A DNA stretch of 6,524 nt. It comes from Candidatus Pacearchaeota archaeon. Its GTDB lineage: Archaea; Nanobdellota; Nanobdellia; Pacearchaeales; GW2011-AR1. The position numbers and the translations under genes were made by a program. Positions 1 to 4,611 of this stretch are shown piece after piece (the first letter of the stretch is position 1; every line of letters starts with the position of its first letter). The stretch covers positions 4,194-10,717 of the forward strand of contig NZCB01000029.1 of the NCBI GenBank assembly GCA_002688165.1, read 5' to 3'. The notes below the pieces were generated by a model that saw nothing but the letters and a program-made list of their open reading frames with translations, was not told the DNA's origin and did no database searches.

Positions 1-18
1 AGAAATTCTCTTTTTCAT
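1..18 (-). CDS. Start of a further gene, cut by the window edge
   Basis: On the minus strand an ATG at 18-16 opens a reading frame that runs to the window edge and reads M-K-K-R-I-S. The short basic start would fit the n-region of a signal peptide, but six codons are too few to prove this. Support comes mainly from context: a TATA-like box is centred about 25 bases upstream, the spacing also seen before the pilin-like gene at 3228, and the strand matches the operon that ends 44 bases upstream. No Shine-Dalgarno sequence is visible, as expected for a leaderless message. Its function cannot be given. Confidence 0.45.
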
Positions 19-39
19 ACGATGATATAATAATAAAAC

Positions 40-47
40 TTTATAAA
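40..47 (-). promoter_or_regulatory. TATA box for the gene starting at 18
   Basis: TTTATAAA, which reads the same on both strands, lies in the 44-base gap after the operon. Its centre is about 25 bases upstream of the ATG at 18, which would put the archaeal transcription start at or next to the start codon. It suggests that the gene at the left edge is transcribed independently of the three-gene operon. The box is short and AT-rich, so chance occurrence is possible. Confidence 0.45.
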
Positions 48-62
48 ACTAACCGCAAGTAA

Positions 63-653
63 TCACTTTTTCTTTTTAAGCAAAAAATACAAAAATGCGC
101 TCAAAGCTATAAGAACAATCCATAATATGCCTGTAAGTAGATTATTATTATCAGCATATTCAAAATCCTTTTTTATAATTTCTTCCCTCTTATCTTCTTC
201 AATAACTAACTCATCACCTTTAAAATCTTCAATATTAAATCCTTGTTTAGAATATTGACTCAATAAGATTCTATCACTTTCAATTCCATTATAATAAACC
301 ACGGCACTATGGGCATTTTCATAATATGGAAATATCAAAGAAAAGCTACCATTTTCCTCAACAACTCTGCCCCCATTACCTAATTCTTCGCCCTCAATTC
401 CCTCAAAAATAGATAAACTAGGTAACCCAAAACTATCAGATAATAATTCTTTATTATTTCCATCAAAAATTTTCAATTGATAATTCTCTTCAAACAATTC
501 AAAATTCCTTACTTCTCTATGATTAAATTTGATTCCAACAGAATCTACCCTAACTTCTTTCCCAGTAAAACTAAGATCAAATTCATAATGATATTGTGCA
601 CTTACTAAACTTACACTAAACAAAAGAACTAATAATATCAATCTAAATTTCAT
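63..653 (-). CDS. Small surface protein with signal peptide and C-terminal membrane anchor
   Basis: I do not recognise a named family. The 196-residue protein has a clear Sec signal peptide (residues 1-19, ending V-S-A before Q20). A beta-rich, acidic extracytoplasmic region follows (about 21-160), then one transmembrane helix (about 171-192) and a KKKK tail. The positive-inside rule puts that tail in the cytoplasm and the body outside. The middle holds the aromatic segment F-P-Y-Y at 108-111 and the turn Y-Y-N-G at 120-123, of the sort found in small beta-sandwich domains; the segment at about 145-165 is highly charged and probably a stalk. There are no cysteines. It is the last gene of the operon, and its ATG shares one base with the TAA of the peptidase gene. 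A GGGAGG motif sits 10 bases upstream. It may tether or assist the co-transcribed peptidase, but that is inference. Confidence 0.85.
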   Translation of the reverse strand: MKFRLILLVLLFSVSLVSAQYHYEFDLSFTGKEVRVDSVGIKFNHREVRNFELFEENYQLKIFDGNNKELLSDSFGLPSLSIFEGIEGEELGNGGRVVEENGSFSLIFPYYENAHSAVVYYNGIESDRILLSQYSKQGFNIEDFKGDELVIEEDKREEIIKKDFEYADNNNLLTGILWIVLIALSAFLYFLLKKKK

Positions 654-2497
654 TATTTCTGTGCCTCCCTTATATATTTTGCAAGTGAATCAGGATCTGC
701 AGCATATCCTGCTGCACCCAAAATTCTCTCAGTTTCTCCCATAGTTATATATTGCATCTTATTTAATACTGCTATTCTTCCTTTAACCCTCGGATATTTT
801 TGGATAAGGTCCTTCCAGAAAGCATCACTTTTATAAACTCCTCCTACAAAAGTACTTATCCTTTCACCATAGTCTCTCCTTCCCTGACCCGTTATATAAG
901 GAGGGTCATGTCCTCCAACACTTGCATATAATCTTGAATCAACTCCCCCCATTTTATAGTCTTGTAAATGGCCTAATTCATGTCTAAATGTACCTGGGGT
1001 AAAGCCCCGATTACTTAACCTAATTTTACCACTTGTATGTGCCCATGCAACAAAACCACCACTAGCGCTATAAAACTCGAGCCTCTTTAGATTATTTCGT
1101 GTTTTTCCAGGTAACTGCAATAAAACATCTGTTATCATTCTAATATTGTTAGGATTTTTAGCATAACCTATATAATCATCAAGTGGAATATTAAAAAATC
1201 TTTCAAAACTAATCTCATCTTTAATATTATAATAAAGATGTTGATTAGAAAAACCCCTTTTAAATTCTTTATATTTTCCTCCTCTAAATTGATGAGGCAA
1301 ATTAACAATCATATATTCTGGGTTTTTCCCAGCCGCAAATTCATTAGCACCACTAAATCCAAAATAATTTGCACCAGGCATAACTGGTAATAATTCCCCA
1401 CCCTTTCTTTTAAATCCAGAGCCCCAAATATGGACTGTTGATGTACCTCCTTTAGGAATATTCATATCTTTTGTATCTACAATATTTTTCTTAGGATAAA
1501 TATACAGTTTTTCAGTTTGACTATTATATGCAAGACTACCATCATTTTGATTCATGGCAAATTGGTTCTCAAATGCCACTTCAGGAAATTTTTTTTGATC
1601 ATCTCTTTTTTGCATACCAAAGTGAGACCCTCCTGCAGGAGCATTTCCATAAATTTGTAAGACATAATGATCATTGGCTTCAAAAGATAACCCAAATTTA
1701 TTTTGAGACGTAAACTCTATTCTAGGGCCTATAGTATTTGTGTTAACTCCTGCAGCAAAAGTTCCAGTATTTTCATTTATAGATATATAAGCCCCTACAT
1801 ATTCAGTATTTTTTTTACCCAAATTATCTAAGTATACTCTTTGTCCATTATCGTTATGAATAATTGTTTCCCTAAAATTTGATTTTCCTACCCTATTTAG
1901 AAAATATTTGCCCTCTTGATAACCAATACCCTCACTAGTGAGTTTTCCAAGACCTTCAATATCAAATTCCCTATTATTACCAGATAACCTAAACTTATAT
2001 TCAATAGGTTTTATACCCCTAGCCTTCATACCTCTAATAGGTTTAGCAGACTTAATCTGATTTCCTGCAGGATACTCAATCTCTGCAACACCATTTTTAA
2101 ATATAACAATACTATCTTTAGGCAAAAATATTTCTTCATTTCCAAGTATTACCTCCATTTCTTTTCCTGTTTTAAATTTAGCTTCTTTAATCAAGCCATC
2201 ATTACCAAAAACAAGATTTGCGGCATCATTTCCTACTGGCAATAAGTTTTCATAAGTTACTTCAATCTTATCAGTATATGTAACACTAAGAGATCCTCCA
2301 TCTTCAAAAGTATATTTATGTCCTGCCTCATCATCTAATTTTTCTACTTTAACCTTTTCATTAGCTTCAACATTTTCCAACCCCTGTTCAGGAGGAGTAG
2401 AAACCACATTATCTCCACTAACCTCTGCATGAACTAATACGCTAAACAAAACAATTATCATTAACATAAAAATTATAAAAAATCTATCTAATTTCAT
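653..2497 (-). CDS. Secreted zinc metallopeptidase with lethal-factor-like HELGH...E site
   Basis: A 614-residue exported protein. Residues 1-24 form a Sec signal peptide (long hydrophobic run ending V-H-A). Residues about 55-400 are beta-rich with many short Gly/Asn turns and look like a repetitive scaffold or binding region. The catalytic part is C-terminal (about 440-614): H506-E-L-G-H510 is a classical HExxH zinc motif with E507 as catalytic base. D513, in L-Q-D, resembles the HExxHxxD pattern of anthrax lethal-factor-like (M34/ATLF) peptidases. E545, in Y-G-E-R-I-S-T-F, is the likely third zinc ligand, 35 residues after H510, making it a gluzincin. There is no C-terminal anchor and not one cysteine. 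As second gene of the operon, its ATG overlaps the upstream TAA by one base and no Shine-Dalgarno is visible, so translational coupling is likely. Peptidase activity is well supported; the substrate is unknown. Confidence 0.85.
   Translation of the reverse strand: MKLDRFFIIFMLMIIVLFSVLVHAEVSGDNVVSTPPEQGLENVEANEKVKVEKLDDEAGHKYTFEDGGSLSVTYTDKIEVTYENLLPVGNDAANLVFGNDGLIKEAKFKTGKEMEVILGNEEIFLPKDSIVIFKNGVAEIEYPAGNQIKSAKPIRGMKARGIKPIEYKFRLSGNNREFDIEGLGKLTSEGIGYQEGKYFLNRVGKSNFRETIIHNDNGQRVYLDNLGKKNTEYVGAYISINENTGTFAAGVNTNTIGPRIEFTSQNKFGLSFEANDHYVLQIYGNAPAGGSHFGMQKRDDQKKFPEVAFENQFAMNQNDGSLAYNSQTEKLYIYPKKNIVDTKDMNIPKGGTSTVHIWGSGFKRKGGELLPVMPGANYFGFSGANEFAAGKNPEYMIVNLPHQFRGGKYKEFKRGFSNQHLYYNIKDEISFERFFNIPLDDYIGYAKNPNNIRMITDVLLQLPGKTRNNLKRLEFYSASGGFVAWAHTSGKIRLSNRGFTPGTFRHELGHLQDYKMGGVDSRLYASVGGHDPPYITGQGRRDYGERISTFVGGVYKSDAFWKDLIQKYPRVKGRIAVLNKMQYITMGETERILGAAGYAADPDSLAKYIREAQK
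664..669 (-). promoter_or_regulatory. Shine-Dalgarno sequence for the last operon gene
   Basis: On the minus strand GGGAGG lies inside the last codons of the peptidase gene, about 10 bases before the ATG at 653. It is the only convincing Shine-Dalgarno match before a start in this window. It supports the MKFRLI start and allows initiation independent of, or in addition to, termination-reinitiation at the TAATG junction. Confidence 0.6.
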
Positions 2498-3228
2498 TAA
2501 GATAATCTATGGGCAAAATAATACCTATAGTCCTCTCCATTTATTTTTTTATCTTCATCAATCAATTCAAAAATAATTGTATCCTCATCATTCGGATGAT
2601 CAAAAAATGATATATAAATTTCTTTCTCCAATGATATCTCAGACAAACAATTGACGCAAATAGCATCTTTATTTTTAACTTGTTCTTCAACGATAAATGA
2701 TGCAACTTCATAAATACTAAGAAGATTAGAAGGGATTTCGGTTGTAAAAGATTCCAATGAAATTGTTAACTCTCCTTTATTTATACTTAGAGGTGAAATT
2801 GTTTCAAAAGTAATTTTTTCTTTCTGAATAATAACCTTACTTTCTATTTCTCCCTGTTTAATATCAAAATCTGGAAAACTAGCAAAATTTTGATAACAAA
2901 AAAATAATAAATCATTCATAGCTTTACTTAACTCAAATTCTAACTGTACTTTTGATAACAAATAACTCTTACCATTTTCAAAATAATAGGGAATAGCCTC
3001 CTCACTAGATCTCTCTGGAACAATATAATATCCTCCATATTGACCGATATAATAAATTGCATCTTCTGCAGATTTATCAACACAATTCTGGACAAAATTA
3101 TAGATAGGAACAACTTCAGGATCTACACTAACCTTAAATCCAGGTCTAACACTAAGATAAATCAAAAGCCCCGCTACAATTACAATAGCAACAACTATAA
3201 AAACAGTTAACTGCCCTCTTTTATTCAT
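2497..3228 (-). CDS. Pilin-like N-terminus, DPANN-type membrane-anchored surface protein
   Basis: First gene of the three-gene operon, 243 residues. The N-terminus M-N-K-R-G-Q-L-T-V-F followed by a hydrophobic helix (about 7-26) matches an archaeal class III (type IV pilin-like) signal. A prepilin peptidase would be expected to cut after G5 and leave Q6 at the head of the helix. The rest is extracytoplasmic. The segment around N48-C49-V-D-K through the Gly-Gly-Tyr-Tyr at 65-68, and the final G-E-D-Y-R-Y-Y-F-A-H, resemble conserved parts of an uncharacterised family I recall from Woesearchaeota/Pacearchaeota, so the protein looks full length. Four cysteines occur, C49, C111 and a CxxC at C191/C194. 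The start is set by a TATA box about 25 bases upstream, implying a leaderless message. It could be a pilus-like subunit or just a membrane-tethered protein; no polymer is shown. Confidence 0.85.
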   Translation of the reverse strand: MNKRGQLTVFIVVAIVIVAGLLIYLSVRPGFKVSVDPEVVPIYNFVQNCVDKSAEDAIYYIGQYGGYYIVPERSSEEAIPYYFENGKSYLLSKVQLEFELSKAMNDLLFFCYQNFASFPDFDIKQGEIESKVIIQKEKITFETISPLSINKGELTISLESFTTEIPSNLLSIYEVASFIVEEQVKNKDAICVNCLSEISLEKEIYISFFDHPNDEDTIIFELIDEDKKINGEDYRYYFAHRLS

Positions 3229-3249
3229 ATTTGATAATATATTTGTAAT

Positions 3250-3266
3250 TATTTAAATCCTTTCCT
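3250..3266 (-). promoter_or_regulatory. Promoter of the three-gene operon (BRE + TATA)
   Basis: Read on the minus strand, a purine-rich AGGAAAGGA (3266-3258) is followed directly by TTTAAATA (3257-3250), a good archaeal BRE plus TATA box. The box centre lies about 25 bases upstream of the ATG at 3228, the usual distance from TATA box to transcription start in archaea. The message would therefore begin at or beside the start codon (leaderless), in agreement with the absence of a Shine-Dalgarno sequence. Confidence 0.65.
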
Positions 3267-3294
3267 AAAATATACCCTACAAATTCTCATTGAG

Positions 3295-3312
3295 GATAAA
3301 AATATTTTTATC
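3295..3312. repeat. 18-bp perfect palindrome in the divergent promoter region
   Basis: GATAAAAAT followed immediately by its exact reverse complement ATTTTTATC. The flanks can be matched further (ATTG left, CAAT right) only if three extra bases are allowed on the left. It lies between the two divergent promoters, about 40 bases upstream of the operon's TATA box and about 57 bases before the plus-strand TATA box, so it could be an operator for a dimeric regulator. In such AT-rich DNA chance is a real alternative. Confidence 0.4.
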
Positions 3313-3319
3313 AATACTA

Positions 3320-3340
3320 AATTTTAAAATTATTAATAAT
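3320..3340. repeat. Two overlapping AT-only palindromes
   Basis: AATTTTAAAATT (3320-3331) and ATTATTAATAAT (3329-3340) are perfect 12-bp palindromes lying side by side, downstream of the 18-bp one. They contain only A and T, so they may simply reflect base composition or an easily melted or curved upstream element. No function is claimed. Confidence 0.25.
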
Positions 3341-3360
3341 AACTAAGGAGTAACAACAAA

Positions 3361-3376
3361 AAGAAAGCTTTATATA
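3361..3376 (+). promoter_or_regulatory. Promoter of the Tat-exported protein gene (BRE + TATA)
   Basis: TTTATATA at 3369-3376 matches the archaeal TATA consensus and is preceded by purine-rich AAGAAAGC, a plausible BRE. Its centre is about 32 bases before the ATG at 3405, so transcription should start near 3398 and leave a leader of only about 5-8 bases. The bases just before the ATG contain no Shine-Dalgarno sequence, in keeping with a near-leaderless message. Confidence 0.65.
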
Positions 3377-3404
3377 GCAAAAATTCCTCTAAAAATTAAG
3401 AAAA

Positions 3405-4571
3405 ATGGCAGAAAATAAACTATCAAGAAGAAACTTTGTAGCTTCCGCTTTAGCAGCTCCTTCACTTATTTCACTATTAGCTGATGAGGGAAACGCCCAT
3501 CCTAGAATTCCTAGATTAAGATCTTTTGGAACTAGCTATCAATTCTTTGCATCACCTTTTCCAGGACAATCATTCGCAATACAAAGTTTTAGAACTCCTG
3601 TGGGAATAACATTTAACAGTTACATTCCTTTTAACCCTCACTTCGGAAGAAGAATACACACAACAAATAATTCAAGAATTACCAGACAATATCAAGAATC
3701 AAGAACAATTCCAGGAATAAAACCTGTATTCACTTGCCATTACTTTGAAGATGATAATGGGAATAATTGTGCTGAGCCAGATGAGTTTGTCGGATACAAT
3801 GAAAGCTCTTTCTCTAGCGGACAAGTACCTTTCTCTGGATTTAATGTTGATTTAAATAGAAATGCTGGATGTCTAGCAACATTTGAATTATACAAGGGAA
3901 CAAATGGAAGTTGGAAATTCATAGATAGACATGCTGAAGTTGTTCAAAAACATAGAATACCTTGGGCACCAATTTATGTAGGTAATATAATTAATAATCA
4001 AGGTCCTGGTAGTTATTGCATAACTGGAAAAATTGGAGGAAGAGATATTGATGGAAAAAGAACGGAAGGTGGAAGAAGAATTGGAGAAGATAGATTTAGA
4101 TTAATAGATACTGTATCTCATGAAGACAACAGATTAATCTGTTCAGGAGTTCCTTTCAAACCAGAAACTCCAGATGATTTTGAAGTCTCAAACCATGATG
4201 GATATTGCGTATTCACTGCTCAAGGAGCAGTAGATTCTAATGGAAGCCCAGGGATACAAATTAATGATTACTTACAATTAAACAGGGAAGGTGGTTTTCC
4301 TTCAAATGAAGAATTTCATATAGTCTTCGCAAATTATGGGACAAATCGGGGAAGGAATTTAAGTTACAATCTAGTTGGCGAAGGAATCAATTGGGGCCAG
4401 GATTCTAAGATGAATTTAACCCAAGGACAAACAAAACATATTAAAGTAAAGCCAGGAATGTTAAATCCAGGAGAGTATAGTCTTAATCTGAATTTACCAG
4501 AGGGCAGAACATTAATAGATGGATTTAGAGTAAGAAAACCTGGCGGAATAATTGGAGTACCTACAAACTAA
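3405..4571 (+). CDS. Tat-exported beta-sandwich surface protein of unknown function
   Basis: A 388-residue protein. S7-R8-R9-N-F-V followed by a mild hydrophobic stretch (about 12-25) and a likely cleavage near A31-H32 is a twin-arginine signal, predicting export in folded form. Residues 33-105 are rich in Arg, Phe, Pro and Gln and contain no lysine. A loop D116-D-N-G-N-N...E124-P-D-E127 resembles calcium-binding loops of extracellular beta domains. Two beta regions follow: about 108-235, and a C-terminal one (about 300-377) whose pattern (N-Y-G turn, G-Q-T, L-N-P-G-E-Y) resembles CARDB/Ig-like domains. Six cysteines (111, 122, 156, 205, 246, 268) could form disulfides, and several N-x-S/T sequons are present. 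No catalytic motif is seen. It has its own promoter, divergent from the peptidase operon. Role unknown; a ligand-binding or structural surface protein is most plausible. Confidence 0.85.
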   Translation: MAENKLSRRNFVASALAAPSLISLLADEGNAHPRIPRLRSFGTSYQFFASPFPGQSFAIQSFRTPVGITFNSYIPFNPHFGRRIHTTNNSRITRQYQESRTIPGIKPVFTCHYFEDDNGNNCAEPDEFVGYNESSFSSGQVPFSGFNVDLNRNAGCLATFELYKGTNGSWKFIDRHAEVVQKHRIPWAPIYVGNIINNQGPGSYCITGKIGGRDIDGKRTEGGRRIGEDRFRLIDTVSHEDNRLICSGVPFKPETPDDFEVSNHDGYCVFTAQGAVDSNGSPGIQINDYLQLNREGGFPSNEEFHIVFANYGTNRGRNLSYNLVGEGINWGQDSKMNLTQGQTKHIKVKPGMLNPGEYSLNLNLPEGRTLIDGFRVRKPGGIIGVPTN

Positions 4572-4611
4572 TTATTTAAAGAAATTTATTATATTACTAC
4601 ACATTTTTCAT
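4572..4611 (+). terminator. Convergent intergenic gap with a T-tract
   Basis: Only 40 bases separate the stop codons of the two converging genes. On the plus strand a run of five T (4604-4608) near the end of the gap could terminate transcription of the Tat-protein gene, as U-rich tracts do in archaea without a stem-loop. On the minus strand only short T runs occur, so termination of the opposing gene is less clear. No hairpin is evident. Confidence 0.3.

Noticed and set aside
1528..1713. Plus-strand open frame opposite the peptidase gene
   Set aside because: It lies wholly within a well-supported gene on the other strand, has no promoter or ribosome site, and its sequence has no recognisable features.
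2638..2660. CxxC at residues 191-194 of the pilin-like protein as a redox or metal site
   Set aside because: A single CxxC in an exported protein without a thioredoxin-like context or further ligands is not enough; a structural disulfide is just as likely.
3346..3350. AGGAG-like Shine-Dalgarno sequence upstream of the Tat-protein gene
   Set aside because: It is more than 50 bases before the ATG, lies upstream of the TATA box, and no start codon follows at a usable distance.
3740..3922. Minus-strand open frame opposite the Tat-protein gene
   Set aside because: It is a shadow of the well-supported plus-strand gene with no independent signals.
3405..4571. Recent horizontal transfer of the Tat-protein gene
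   Set aside because: The lysine-poor N-terminal region hinted at it, but arginine codons (almost all AGA) and overall AT richness match the neighbours, so the sequence alone does not show recent transfer.
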